Shown: positions 34,571 through 46,636, counted from the stretch's first letter. The stretch: DNA of 64,000 nt from Galerina marginata (GCA_023014335.1 JAECYW010000007.1:1922001-1986000), one strand, 5' to 3'. Notes: a model not told the origin generated them from the sequence alone. Program-made: numbers and translations.

Positions 34571-35339
34571 GGCAGGTCTCAACTTGTCGTGAGGATCGTA
34601 TGGATAAAGAATTTGGTTTCGAGAATGACAGGTATTTGTATTCCTATGAAGGGACTGCATTGCCTTGGCGTGCATGCTCATGCTCTGCAAGTCAGCTAGC
34701 AAGCGAGTTTGACACTGAACGCAGTTGGACACGCGTAGAAATAAGGGCCGTGGTGAACTTTGCGTGATCTGCGCAAGTCTGGGCACAGCTTTCGTCTGAA
34801 CTTTAAACATGTGCGCAGATCCTTGATTTGAAGGCTGTACCGCGTTCACCATCTGATAAGGGTATTTACTGAGTAATACCTGTGAGATAACTCAACAGTC
34901 GCGTTCAGAGATATCATATGGATGCTGGAATCGGCTATATCCATGCTACGTACCTCATTTCTTCATGTTGAGTCAAGGTACCCTCGTGGATGGATAAAAA
35001 GGCTATGCGCAAAGGTGTCAGAAAATGTGGGGAGTGCCGCAAAGGTATCCTGGTGTAGCATTGACTGGCCAGCGCCCAGAAATTGTAGGTGATTGCTAAA
35101 ATCGTTTGAACTTCCATATAAAGCCCAATTTTCTGCTTTAGGCTTGACCTATTAATAGTGCATCCATATCGGGAGTCACTAGCTTTCTTTCACCAAAATG
35201 TTTCACAACTGACTCTACAATGCGCTAGTCGGTGAAATCCTTCAAGAAAAATTCTGTATATGGCTCTACTTTCTCTCATTCTCATCTCTCCAATAATTTC
35301 TTATCGACACAATGAAGATAACCTTCCGAATGCCCACCT
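34571..35339. other. Intergenic, no gene seen
   Basis: Separates the intact secreted-protein gene from the third, decayed member. The 214-codon frame overlapping 34208-34852 is an out-of-frame shadow of the 33884 gene. Confidence 0.5.
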
Positions 35340-35542
35340 TCACCGATAATGGAACACAAGTGTAGGTCCAAAGGCACTGAGCCACACAATTGCAATATAC
35401 CGATCTGAGTCAGAGATTTTTGGTTGTCGGTCTGCGTATGTGAGCCACGGCGCTATATCCTCAGCACTGGTGGTTTGCGCGGTCGGTTGAGTGGTTGTCC
35501 CGAGGACCTTTAATCCTTTGAAGATCTCGACGCGCTTTACTC
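35340..35542 (-). pseudogene. Third member of the GPI-type family, last-exon relic
   Basis: Reads RVEIFKGL, GTTTQPTAQTT, APWLTYADRQP and the tail IVWLSAFGPTLVF, which align with the end of the 32029 gene (VEIF, GGTTTQATTQT, PWYTYTGPQP and its hydrophobic tail). No matching signal-peptide exon or first half could be found upstream, so it is a truncated copy. Confidence 0.7.
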
Positions 35543-37287
35543 GGGCTCATGCGTAAGGTGGCATGGCACCCTTCCTGTTCTTGGCACGGCCCCTTGAAGA
35601 ATAGCACCTACTATGGCCTCGGCCCAGTCGGACCAGATCCTCTTGACCTGCTCTTGACAATGATAAATCGATATGGAGGTCCCAGGTGGTGTGACCTTTG
35701 CAGGGATCCGAATTCTTGTCTACATACATTATTCGTCAGTCGCGCTTGACGGATCAATAATCAATGGACTGACGTTTATTTTGGGAGCCGAATGATGAAG
35801 GTCGGGGTTCATTGTTTTGACGTGTTACTTTCAGATGCTTTTGGGTTTTCACTTTCCGTTCTGGACTCTCCAAGAATGACCATAACCACTTGAATTCATA
35901 CCAATCCTTTGCTTGTCTTTTCTTATCATTTTGCATGTCCCAGCTGCAATCGCAATTTGCTGGCAATGTGTATCAGGCTCCGCTGTCTGTAGACACATTA
36001 GCGTCATCATTCCCTTTGGTTATCGTGATTCGTGATACCCGGGCTAATCTAACCTGCTGTCCAAGATGTCCAGCATTTGTTCCACATTCTTTGTCTGCCT
36101 TTGGGTAAATGAAGTTCTACTGCGCAGGTGTCCCCCAGAAACCACCACATATCAATGCACAGAAGGACGCGACAGAACCTAGAGCATCGAACCACGGAGG
36201 GGACTAAGAATATCAAGACAAGAGAAGCGGGAGGGATGATAACCAGCGACTCGTTACATTCATATGCTGAAATACCAGGTCAAAACTTCCGATATATTCT
36301 CCGCGGCGGTATTATCTCTGCTTTCTATCGCACCTTCTGCGCTGATAGAACACCGTCACGTCAGACCACGGTTGATGGTCTCCCACCACTGACATCTCCG
36401 ACTTGATAATCCCTCCCGACAACACACTGGAGCGTATTCGCAGTCGCCACACGGTGTATCATTTAATGAAAAACGCATACCCATGTCCGCTGGGTCTCTC
36501 ACAGAAACATCCGTTCTTCGGAACATTGCTTCGGTTCCACTTTTCATTAAGGCAAAGACGAAAAAACTGCCGTCTATCCTGAAACATCAGGTGTGGGTAC
36601 TTTCCCGCTTTTTTTGTCGCACTCGCTGATATCTGCTGGATTTCCAAATTACTGATTTAGCGACAACAGTTTCTATAAGAGGGACGAACGGGGACGCCAC
36701 GTAGACGCGGGATCTATATTTGACGATACCGAAATATCCACCTACTCCGAGCCTTCCAACGATGATCTCCCTTGATGTCCGCTCCCGGAAAGCGAGTTGA
36801 CAGTTGTTCCAACACTCTCGGCAGATGGTCATCGAGAAACATTATTTTAAGACATGAAAAAAGAGCCAAGCTTAGACCAATAGCATGTTGAAGCTGCCAC
36901 AACCAAATTTGCCGTTCCATCAATTCCCAGCAACTGCACAAAAATTGGCGATTCTATAACTTGCTGTCAGAAAGGCAATGATGGCCTTCATCCTTTCCGC
37001 CAATCACCAACGATCTCTCCGCCCCTCAACCCACACTCAGCATGCGGCGGTAGATAGAAGGTCAATGGAGTTCGACATTCCTGTCCAGCATCGACCTCTC
37101 TGCGTTCTCGTCTGACAAGCATGAGAGCATCAAGTCTGGCTTTATAGTTTGTCCCGCGTCCTTCTTGTCAGGTTGTTCCTGGGGTCTCGAAGGAAATTCT
37201 ACGCATCTCATTGTTCTGAGTTCATGTGCCTGGGGTATTCGCGTCTGTGGTGACGCTTCGGATGACAGAGTTATCCGGAGTCAGAGG
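35543..37287. other. Long stretch without a supported gene
   Basis: Only short overlapping frames. Two minus-strand segments near 36600-36940 (for example MFLDDHLPRVLEQLSTRFPGAD) look mildly protein-like but are short and cannot be joined to anything. Confidence 0.4.
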
Positions 37288-37294
37288 TATAAAG
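37288..37294 (+). promoter_or_regulatory. TATA box of the WSC gene
   Basis: TATAAAG lies 74 bp before the ATG at 37368, at a spacing normal for fungal core promoters. Confidence 0.5.
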
Positions 37295-37367
37295 TGTCGT
37301 GTTTCAAGATGTCTTGACGCGTCGCAAGACGTGTCATTTTCTGTCCTTTACTTTTAAACCACTGAGG

Positions 37368-39110
37368 ATGGTTCCTAGCGTTCTTCTTCTTGCTGCTGGG
37401 TCCTTGCTAGGCCTTGTATGACGCGTTCCTCTTTCACATGTCCTTTTTTACTGACATTGCTTATATCTTAGAGCGCGCAGGCACAAGTTATACCCGCCGT
37501 ATTACCAGCTGGGTGGAAGTCTGTGGGATGCTTCACGTATGTTGTTTATTGGCTGAGTTGTACGACTCGACTCATGGTAGATTTCCAGGGATGTATCGAC
37601 CTCCCGTACACTGGCTGCGACGTCCTTGGTTCAAGACCCGATGACGATTGAGACATGCATCAACTTCTGTAATTCTGGAAATTTTATTTTCGCCGGAGTG
37701 GAATTTGGACGTAAGTCCTTCCGATCTTGTTCCTGAAACTCGCGTTCTGACTGTTCTTTGTAGGGGAGTGCTGTAAGTTAACCCACTAAAATTTCCTTTC
37801 TAAGATGCCTTACATCTTACCTGTGCAAATCAGACTGCGACTCTACGATTCAGATCCCCAGTCAAATGGCGCCTGCCACTGACTGCAACATGGCATGCAG
37901 CGGAAATTCGACGGAACTCTGTGGTGGACCGGTTCGCATGAACATTTTCCAAAGCAACAAACCCCCACCGATCATCGTTCAAAATGTTACTTCTGGGACT
38001 GGTTTATGGTCATATCAAGGATGCTTCACGTTAGTCAATCCTCTCCTTCTATTACGCGTTGGTTCCGTTGGCAAGACTAAATTTTGCGTTGGATGTTCGT
38101 TGACGGCTTTGTGTTTACAGGGATTCGGTCTCTGCCCGGACGCTAAATACAGGAGTGAATATTCCACTTGGTACAACGCCTGAATCTTGTACCGCTGCGT
38201 GCCAAGCAGCTGGGCCATTTACGTTTGCGGGTGTGGAAAATGGGCACGAGTGCTGTACGTATCTCGGTTTAGATGGTTATGCTTATTGGCTGATTATATT
38301 ATATTTCCTCTTCGCTCTCCCTCTACCAGGGTGCGACACCACCGTGCACGCACCAACTCAACGCGTTGGGGACGCTGACTGCCGAATGCTCTGCGACGCA
38401 ACGCACGCGGAGTACTGCGGGAACTCAAATAGGCTCGCGATATACCAGTTCTCGGCGAGTGGGCAGTCAACAGCCCCTCAAGCATGCCTGCAGACGAGCC
38501 TGACGAACTTTACCCTGAAAGCTCAATTTAAGAACCCGCCGACCAATGGCCCGTCAACGGTGCCGCTCAAGGTGGTAGCGGTGGAGATGGTGAAGAACGT
38601 GCTTTGGACAGTGCTTTCTGTGCGTGCTTTTCTTTTTCCGTTAGAATGGATTTCTAACTCTTCCAAAAACGATTCCGTGTAGGCGTGCACGACATGTTGC
38701 TCAGAATGGCCTGCGCTTAGTTTGGCAGGCTCGATTATCAGCCCACACTCGATTGTCATTCCCACTCAGCAGATGACATCGACCTTTACGAACGACGGCG
38801 AATCGCCCAACTTCGTCGCTTCCATCCCCGCTTTTCCTGGGTCGCAGACGTATTGCACCGTGGTTCGTATTTATATTCTCATCCGCACCGGCTGTTTGGA
38901 ATTTAAAGACCCCCATTTTAGACGGACACCACAGCCCCGATCGGTAGCCCACCGCTCCTGGCTTTCAACAACAAGCCGAACGCGTTCTCGCTGTGCACGA
39001 ACACGAGCGCGAACGCGCGCGTGGACGTGGTGTTTTCCCCTGTTACCGGCCACCCACATTATACGCTGGATACATGCCAGCCAGTAAACATTCAAGTCAT
39101 CACTTCGTGA
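37368..39110 (+). CDS. Secreted protein with two WSC domains (410 aa)
   Basis: Nine exons: 37368-37415, 37472-37536, 37589-37710, 37764-37772, 37834-38029, 38121-38254, 38330-38619, 38683-38862 and 38922-39110. It has a signal peptide (MVPSVLLLAAGSLLGL then SAQA). WSC domain 1 runs about residues 27-115 (WKSVGCFTD, CINFCNSGNFIFAGVEFGRECYCD, ACSGNSTELCGG). WSC domain 2 runs about residues 135-230 (GCFTDSVSARTL, FTFAGVENGHECWCD, YCGNSNRLAIYQ). A C-terminal domain of about 180 residues with several Cys follows; it is common behind WSC in Agaricomycetes but uncharacterised. WSC modules bind carbohydrate, so a wall or substrate-binding role outside the cell is likely. Matching introns interrupt both WSC domains, and exon 4 is 9 bp. 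Confidence 0.94.
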
Positions 39111-39576
39111 ACGACCACCAAAAAAAATCGAGAAAAAGAGACTTGTGTTGGACTCTGTTGGGTATTTCTTAGACACCTGGGCGATTTTTTTTGTTACTTA
39201 TGCTAATATGAGGGCTAGCAAGGGATGTATTCTATGATTGTAATTTTATACCCAGCTTTCAAGAAGAGAAGGCGCTTTCGTTGCATTGCCGATGCTCATT
39301 TCTGCCACAGTCAGCCAGTCGCCTGATGTCATTCCCATCCGCGCCAAATATACTATACTAGTATAATCACCATTAACTACTTATAAGTACAATTGAGCTC
39401 AATTCAGTTGCTCGAAAGCTCGCAGAATACATAGTGATTTCCATGTCAATTTTTTTTCACCTCTCGGCTTACACAGAGACTGCGGTTTTAAATGAGCAAT
39501 CCAATGTTGAATGGTAAATTGGCAGAAATTCAAGAACATCGAAACAGTAATTATCCGAGAAAAAGTGAAACATACA
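39111..39576. other. Convergent 3' spacer, no gene seen
   Basis: Between the ends of the WSC gene and the minus-strand GTPase gene. It may hold a lost last part of the GTPase's second domain, but nothing aligns convincingly. Confidence 0.4.
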
Positions 39577-41916
39577 CTATGAAGTTGAACGAGAAAACAC
39601 CCTATTCTCAACCATGGCCTCAAGAATGTCCCGAGTAGACTCCGGAGTGTTGTAGAACCGGGCAGTGCAAACATCGCGCTCCATCACTGACCTCCACTCC
39701 TTCTCGAGATCCTGCTCTCGCTCCTCTTCGGCCTTTGCAATCAAGACTTCGTCCCACATCGTCGTGACAAAAAGGACGTTCTTCACGACCTTTTCCCGAC
39801 ATAACTCGGCAAGCATCCTGAGACTTCGACAATAAGCACCAGATAATCGAACATCAGTTATTCGATGTGTGTAAATGACCCCATGGAGAAAAATATTGGA
39901 CTTGTACCTTACAATCGACATTAGCAGCGAGAAAAATTGGAGGGAAAAGGGAGCTGACAGCTCGATTAGCCACTGGTCAATGATTGCAAGTATTTCGTCG
40001 TCGGATCTGTTCGTATCGTCGAAGCCAGGTGTGTCAACCACGACGAGACGGTTCTTGTATTTTGGATGGTTTTCAATCCTAATGGCGCCAACCTCGCTTG
40101 TGCAGGACCTCATTGTGTCCCCTGCCCGTTTGCCAGGTTTGCCGGTCATGCCAGTCAAATGGTCTATGAACTTCACTGGGGTCAAGCAAAGGTATCAGGA
40201 AAGTCGAAAGGTCCTACATTACTCTTCCCCGTTCCGGTTAGGCCCATGATTCTGTACATAGAAATTATGACAGGGGGAAATGTGCAAAGAAAGAACGCGT
40301 ACGCAATAATTATGTCATCCCCACTTAATGGCTTGATATCGTCGTGTTTCGTGTTGACGATGTTGGTCTGACTTTCTCTGTCAAATTGGGCTGTGAATAA
40401 GGGTTGGATATGGTTTCAATGGAAACCTACAATTCGCCGTATTGCGCTGGGTAGTTCCACCCAATTTCCTGTTCTGAAAAGGGTCCTTTGATCTCGTTTG
40501 CATGCGTCTGGGAGTCGGATTCAATATGTCCAAGAAGCGCAAGAATTTCGTTGTCTTCACGTACCGTGCCTTGGAATTCTCTAACAGGCAAATTCGACCT
40601 TTCTTTGTCAATCCTACTCCGCTTCCTTTCTGAACCCTTCTTGCCGTTGTTTGCGAAAAGAACACCCAGCTCTTTGCCAGCATTGCCCCTGTCGTTCCCC
40701 TGAAATTCTATCTCAAGGGGTTAAGAACCGATAATCAATCGTGGCTCAAGAATACTCGCCTTTAGCTGGTCGTCGTGTGATATGGAACACTGAAGCGAAT
40801 GTTTTCAACAACCTCCGTCCGACCGGCAGCTTCAAAGCTTGCATATCCGAGAACAACGATTCTAGACTTTTCTGCAACTCTTTATATTCCTGCCTCCGTG
40901 TCTCTGAAGCCTGCCGGTCTTGGATTTCGCCTTGCAGCTCAGCCGCCATCTCTCGCAGGAACCGCTGCTGCTTATCAATGAGGAGCTCTAGCTCATGATA
41001 TAGGGCCCGCCCGGCAGGCGTATCAGGCAGCTTTAGCTGCATATTCTCTAATTCTTTTTGGAGAAGGAGCAAATGTCGCTGAGCCGGACCATCAAGCAAA
41101 GGCTCGAGGACGTGGAACGCGGCAGCTTGCGTTCTCGCCTCGAATCGACGTGTAAACGAGCCCCGCTCGATCATTGTTTTCCAGTATCTGTCCTTGAGAT
41201 CTTTTTCTCGGGCGATTGATAGATCCAGAGATTCCTCTTCCCACATCGTTGTTGTAAGGACAACTTTCTGCATTGCTTGCCCGCAGAGCTTGCTAAACAT
41301 GTGCAGATTCTTCAAATGCTCGCCACCCATCCGATTGTCCGTTATACGGTGGAGGTAGAGTAATCCGCTCAGGAGAATATTTTTTGTGTAACTAAGTTAA
41401 TTCAATTGGTTGGATGTTCTTTCGTATACCCAGGGTATTGCGGACTCACATTTTGGCAAGCCAAGTAGATATCATCGCCAATCTATCGATGTCAGATCCA
41501 AAGCCGGGCATATCCACAAGAACCAGGCTAAGGCCATTCGGTCCAGGGGTGGTAAGCCTAACCAAGCTGATCTCAATTTTGCGTCCTTGCAAAGTGTGGT
41601 CGATACCAATGTCAAATCCCGTGGCTACGGAGATGAACTAGGAAGCTCGTGAGTAAAGGTTAAACTTCACAGAGGGTAAGCCCACTGTGCTTTTTCCCGA
41701 TCCTGTCGGGCCCATGACACTAGGAAACAGTGAGCCAACGAAGGCTATGAGGCCCAAGGACACAAAAACAGCTTACGCGATAATAACATCTTCTGGGGAT
41801 AAATCCTCTGTTTCCACTTTCTTTGCCCTAGCGGATTCGAGTGTCCAGTGACCTTTTTGCTGCGACGTTCCCAGTCCTACTGGAACTTGGTATCCAAGGC
41901 CGACATTAGACCGCAT
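39577..41916 (-). CDS. AIG1-like GTPase with two tandem G domains (635 aa)
   Basis: Nine exons (minus): 41916-41777, 41719-41686, 41637-41450, 41391-40756, 40688-40431, 40377-40303, 40251-40218, 40170-39959 and 39907-39577. Domain 1 has G1 GPTGSGKST (residues 50-58), G3 DMPG (100-103) and TTTMWEEE. A coiled, Glu-rich linker follows, then domain 2 with G1 GLTGTGKSN (447-455), G3 DTPG (501-504) and TTMWDE. Both domains carry YLHRITD or YTHRITD, a family signature. The fold is that of TRAFAC GTPases near AIG1/GIMAP; the cellular role is unknown. The exon 5-6 join (donor GTAGGT, acceptor TTTGACAG) keeps frame and unites what could otherwise be read as two genes, the first ending at TAG 40427. Domain 2 ends early, near 39577, compared with other copies. 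Confidence 0.8.
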
Positions 41917-42775
41917 TTTCGTTTCTCTAGAAGAAGATTATTGGCGTTGAGGACCATGATAAACGATGAATCACTTACAGGGCCAAGTTGCAAGTCAACG
42001 TTAAAAAATGTCGAACTCTGAGTCGTGGTAGGAGAAGTAGCCCCAACACCTCGTTAACTAGACACTAGTTATACCACTTGAGATGATTGTCTTATAACAG
42101 GGTTGACGTTGAGGCCTTGTAAGGCGAGGAAAGGCGCGAAAACAGTGAACACCATGATACCGTTGACGAGATTTTGCCTCACGGTTGAGGCTACACGAGC
42201 ACGAGGCTGGGATACGATCTGTGATTTGGCGACAATCCGATAAGGGGCCAAGGGATTGTAACAATGGCTTCATTTTACGCGTTCTCGAGATATTAGACGC
42301 AAATTAGACGTGGAGACAAAGTGCTCAGGCTGAACGACTTGGCGCGTCCGAATATGCGTTACGTAATTTAAATATCCCGATTGGTCCAAGTGAGCCCTAT
42401 GCCTTTGACCTCGACCGCCAGCGGCGTCAAAGTCAACTTCCCACTGAAGCTTGAAGCTTGAAGCGGCTTCGGCTCTTGAACTTCAATGTGGGGAAAAGTC
42501 ACCAGACGTCATCCAAATTGTTCGAAGATTTTGCATGTTAGCCAAAGCTTCCATCATCCATGTTTATTTGGAGTTTGTCACTGGTCCGGGCAGACGAAAG
42601 CCTCGTGCTAGCCTTATGTTCCGCTTCAGTTATCCCGTAACCTCCTTCCTTCCTTCCTTCAGATCGTTGATCATTAAAGAAACCTTCATTCCACAGAGAA
42701 CGCGCTTTCACCCGCGGTGCCCTTCTCGTGCCCTTCTCACTCTTTCTTTCGCGGTGTTTTGGCTACTAGGCTGAT
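41917..42775. promoter_or_regulatory. Shared promoter region of two divergent GTPase genes
   Basis: 860 bp lie between the start of the minus-strand gene (41916) and the plus-strand gene (42776). No gene is visible. A CT-rich stretch at 42640-42760 precedes the plus-strand start. Confidence 0.5.
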
Positions 42776-44062
42776 ATGTGTTTCAAAAATCTGGAGAATC
42801 CTGCTGATCTCAAGCCACATGACATCATTATCGCGTACAAACCTTTTCGATGAACTTAGTACGAAGTACTAATGAAGAGTTTTGCAGAATTATGGGTCCT
42901 TCAGGAGTAGGGAAAAGTACTGTACGATGACTCTTATCAACTGCTCGCTCCTACAAACTCCTTTAAAGATTATAGATCGGATAACTAGGGAAGGCAACCG
43001 TGCAGGACACGGTTGCGAGTCTTGTACCAAGAATGTCAGCGGGATAAGGATCAGCGACCATCCGAAATGTGGGGACCGCATCGTGTTAATCGACACACCG
43101 GGCTTCAATGACACCCACAGATCTGACCTGGAAATTCTTACCATCATCAGCGAGTGGCTTTCCCAACTGTACATTACCATGTTCTGCTCTTTGAAAATGA
43201 TAGCTAAATCCTTTTCAGGTATAAAGCGCAGATCTTCCTCTCTGGGATTATATACGTGCATCATATCTCGGACAACGGAATGTCGGGAGCTCATCAAGTC
43301 GCTTTACGGATGTTCAGCGAGCTCTGTGGTGACAAAGCCGCACCGCACGTGGTTTTGGTTACGACGATGTGGGACATCGAAACGGAAGAAGTCGCGGAAA
43401 TGTGGGAGCAAGAACTTGCGAAATATTACTGGTCAACCATGATCCAACAAGGCGCATGCACTGCGCGATTTGAGAACACAGAGGAGTCTGCATGGAAATT
43501 CGTAGACAAACTGCTTGCCAACCCTGCAGAACGCATGGTACTCCAGGTTCAAACAGAACTAGAGGATCCCAGGCGACATCCAAAAGACACGAAGGCAGCT
43601 CGAGCCCTGTATGTGCACCCTCAGACTATTGTCGCCCATCCTGCTACGATACCTGAAAAGCTGGATCACCAAAACACTCTGGAAGCAGGCCAACTAAACC
43701 AGAAGGATATTGTCATTGCGTTCGTTTCCGCCTTGTGGTATCAAATTTCGTATTGAACTCTCAATAGGCTCATTGGCCCGAGTGGATCTGGGAAAAGCCA
43801 TGTACGTAAACACATGTTCTCTTTCTGACGGTCTTGTCTAAACTTACGGTTCAAGATCATCGACATTTTGGCTGAACGGTCAGGCCAACGCGCGGCGGCT
43901 ATGTTACACTCTTCCACGACGGAAGTCAGGTCCTTTCGAATCAAAAACTATCCAGGGTATAAGAACCGCGTCGTCTTGGTTGATACTCCTTCATTCGACA
44001 ACTCGGAAGTATCTGATTTGGATATCCTTCGATTAATAAACGACTGGCTGGCGAAAACGTGA
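42776..44062 (+). CDS. AIG1-like GTPase with one complete and one truncated G domain (344 aa)
   Basis: Exons 42776-42834, 42888-42921, 42969-43168, 43219-43719, 43768-43801 and 43856-44062. Domain 1 is complete: G1 GPSGVGKST (residues 23-31), G3 DTPGF, the family marker YVHHISD and TTMWD. Domain 2 has G1 GPSGSGKSH, but its G3 motif reads DTPSF, with Ser in place of the Gly of DxxG. It stops at LAKT because reading runs into an intron donor (AAAAC then GTGATAA). In the sister genes this donor leads to a further exon; here sequence from another gene (44107 onward) stands in its place. The product is therefore either a one-domain enzyme with a stub or a damaged gene. Confidence 0.75.
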
Positions 44063-44106
44063 TAATTTTTTACTCCTTATGAAATTTGGTCGCTAAATAG
44101 TCCTCA

Positions 44107-44735
44107 GATACGAAGAGCCTGAAGGCAGTTCGAGGACCACTTCGCATTGGGAAACCTCCAGATATCAGCCGAACGCCATGAAGAGTCCGGTGAAGTCGTG
44201 GTACACATCATCCCACACCGGTTTGTCGACAACCAGACACCACACGAGATCGACTGCCTCCTGCGCGGATACCCGCCGTATTATCGGGAGTACCTGGAGT
44301 GCTACACCCACCGCGGCCTTCTCCCATCCAGAGCGACGCGGATGTCTATCGTGGCGGGTGGGTCGTCGGGGTTGGCTTGAGCGCCTCTAACTACTCTTCC
44401 GCTGTACTCAGTGTACTTTGACACTTTTCGAGAGACATCCGAACGGCGGGGGAATATGTTCTGGCGGGCCTTGACTTGCGTCAGAGACGTCGTCGAGAAC
44501 AACATCAAGCCTTTATATTTGGACGACCCCGTCGCGGCGCGGAATGTGCAGGCGACTATTGCGGGGCTTGACTACCTCATCTTTCAAGGCACCGATAGTG
44601 GTGTGTCTGGGTCGCTTCGGAACAGCGATGTGGTTGATTGTAGGACGAGACTTGGGGAGTTGACGCAGGAGGTTGGAGCAGTGTGTGAAGGCGATCAAGA
44701 TCTTCAATGATAGTCCGAACCTGGACGATGGTGGG
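44107..44735 (+). pseudogene. Truncated copy of the 53557 gene joined to the GTPase gene
   Basis: Closely matches the middle of the 53557 gene, on the opposite strand. It starts at the EPEG segment with an internal deletion, then RHEESGEVVVHIIPHRF (losing four residues before TPHEIDCLL), LRGYPPYYREYLECYTHR with a frameshift, and FRETSERRGNMFWRAL to about 44735. Small deletions and shifts make it non-coding. It begins just after the broken second G domain of the 42776 gene, near a CAG acceptor at 44107. Confidence 0.85.
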
Positions 44736-46112
44736 CTGATAAGCTCTTCGACCTCACATCTTTGACAAGTGTTTGATCTTGCCCTGCAGGGCGCCATATT
44801 CTTGAGCACGAAGCTGAAGCATGTCTTTTGGATCCACAGGTTAGGTTCTGCCGTCCCTAGTAGACGCATTTTTTTCATTCGGGAAGGAGACAACAACGAT
44901 GTGTCGCAATGGATAATAATGATTAGCCCTTGATTAGCCCCGATCTTATGGAAGCTCTCCAGATGTTGAGATTCTCGTCACGCAGTGGTCAGACTCATAT
45001 CTCGACTTTAAGGTAGTACCCGCATTGAAGATCAAGCGAAAGACCTCGAAGAGATGACTGATGGTGAAGCAGATGCGAGGATGGGCAAAGGGAATTTGTT
45101 GAACTACTGGCCTAGACCGGTCCCTCCTAAAGAGGAAACAAGAACCCTGCTAGGCTAGTGTTGCCGGAGCTCGGCTCGGCTCAGCTCGAGCCGCCAGCCG
45201 AGCCAAGCTAGAAGCTCACTTATAGCTCGAGCCGAAAATGGAAATTTTTGGTGGCAAGGAAGATTATAATGAATGAACAACAGGATATTGTTAAATGGAC
45301 TTCGATATTGCCTGCCACAAAAAATCACAGTGTTTGACCGACTTTCCATGTCGCACTGAACAGTTTTGTTGGTGGGTAGTCACGTCGGTGACTGATGCAT
45401 GACACTGTCACAGGTAAAATTGGGTCGACCACCAACTCATTACAACTCATGGAGTACCAAGTGATACAGTTCCTACACATAAAAAATGCAGCAGGAAATG
45501 TAACTTAACAAGAAATTCGAACTGAATGCCTCTGGGGACGGAGAAAATTGCATGTTTCCGAATTTGGTATCCGAGCGACGGCTAAGCTTGGCTTAGCCCA
45601 AGGGGCGACCACCGGAGAAATCCGTGAAATCAACAGGTGCAGTAGTGCTGCCGCAGAGTGCAGTACAGTGCCAGTGAAGCGGTTTTGGGTGGAGCTGTGA
45701 CACGCTTCACAGTGATCACAGTGTGCTGTGAAGACGCTGTGAAGTTGACCTATTCTGCTTATAAATCGTTCTAAATCTAAATCCTTGCGACGTTAAGAAG
45801 CGCCTGAGGCGTATATTCGATACTACAGCAAGATAATGAGGGAGTAAAGCAAGGGAATTTATTCTACTAATTTCTAGCTCTTGAATCGTGGTTCAACTTA
45901 CTAATTAGGCCGTGTAGATGATGCAAAGTTGTGGCCAGAGCGCAGACGACGCCAAGTTAGCGCGCAGGCGCCGCCGCAGAGTCCCATATGCACATGACAT
46001 CATCTTAGAAAGGTCTAGAATTCGGCGGAATGTTCGTTGATGTACAAAACGAGTACCGACGTGTAATCAGGCTAACCCATTCCAGGCAACGGTGACCAGC
46101 AAAGGGAAAGGG
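44736..46112. other. Gene-free stretch with GAGCC-rich and other short repeats
   Basis: At 45160-45235 GCTCGAGCC and GGCTCGGCTC motifs recur on both strands and could pair. Around 45640-45750 and again at 46515-46565 there are GCAGTG/CACAGTG clusters. No coding sequence is supported. Confidence 0.4.
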
Positions 46113-46466
46113 TGTAAGGAATCACGTCCGAATAAGGAAGGAAGAAGATGATATTCGGAGGAGGAGTCGTACATTGAGTTGACTCTATGCTAGATACGTA
46201 GAAATACGAGGGCTTTTATAGAGATGAGAGGCGAGGAAAGGGGCTGACGGATGTGTTGAGAAAGGACTGAGAGGCTGACAAGTATTTAGGAAAAGACTGA
46301 ACTAGAGATAAAGGAATGTGATGGAGACTGAACGGAGAGGCTGACGAGATGAGACGAAAATAGATACGGAACGGAATATCCGAGAAAGACGAAAATAGAT
46401 ACGGAACGGAATATCCGAGAAAGACGAAAATAGATACGGAACGGAATATCCGAGAAGTTCGTTACA
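46113..46466 (-). mobile_element. Probable solo LTR (354 bp)
   Basis: Bounded by TGTAA and TTACA. Read on the minus strand, U3-like sequence with three 35-bp repeats is followed by TATAAAAGCC and a CT-rich leader, an order typical of Copia/Gypsy LTRs of mushrooms. No primer-binding site, internal region or second LTR was found nearby, and the flanking bases do not give a clear target duplication. Confidence 0.45.
46353..46456. repeat. 35-bp tandem repeat, three units
   Basis: GACGAAAATAGATACGG units start at 46353, 46388 and 46423 and are essentially identical. They lie in the U3-like end of the putative LTR. Confidence 0.9.
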
Positions 46467-46636
46467 GGTTCATACTATCATAGGACGATGACGAAGGGCA
46501 AACTTCACACCGTTGTTGCCCGTGCAGTGTGACTGAGTTTGAAATCTCACAGTGCAGTGCTAGCCCATGACGACATGTTAATTAGCAATAATGAATTCCT
46601 ATAAACCATGGCTATGCGCCAAGCCGGTGCAGAGAT

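Noticed and set aside
34208..34852. 214-codon minus-strand frame
   Set aside because: Overlaps the 33884 gene in another frame; the spliced frame has a signal peptide and a paralogue, this one does not.
40427..41916. Reading the first G domain as a separate gene ending at TAG 40427
   Set aside because: A normal donor (GTAGGT) three bases before this stop and an acceptor 53 bp on join it in frame to the next domain, as in the other multi-domain genes. The alternative is not excluded, and confidence was lowered for that reason.
45160..45235. GAGCC-rich block considered as a CRISPR-like or structured RNA
   Set aside because: No regular repeat-spacer pattern; the organism is eukaryotic; it looks like simple palindromic repeat sequence.
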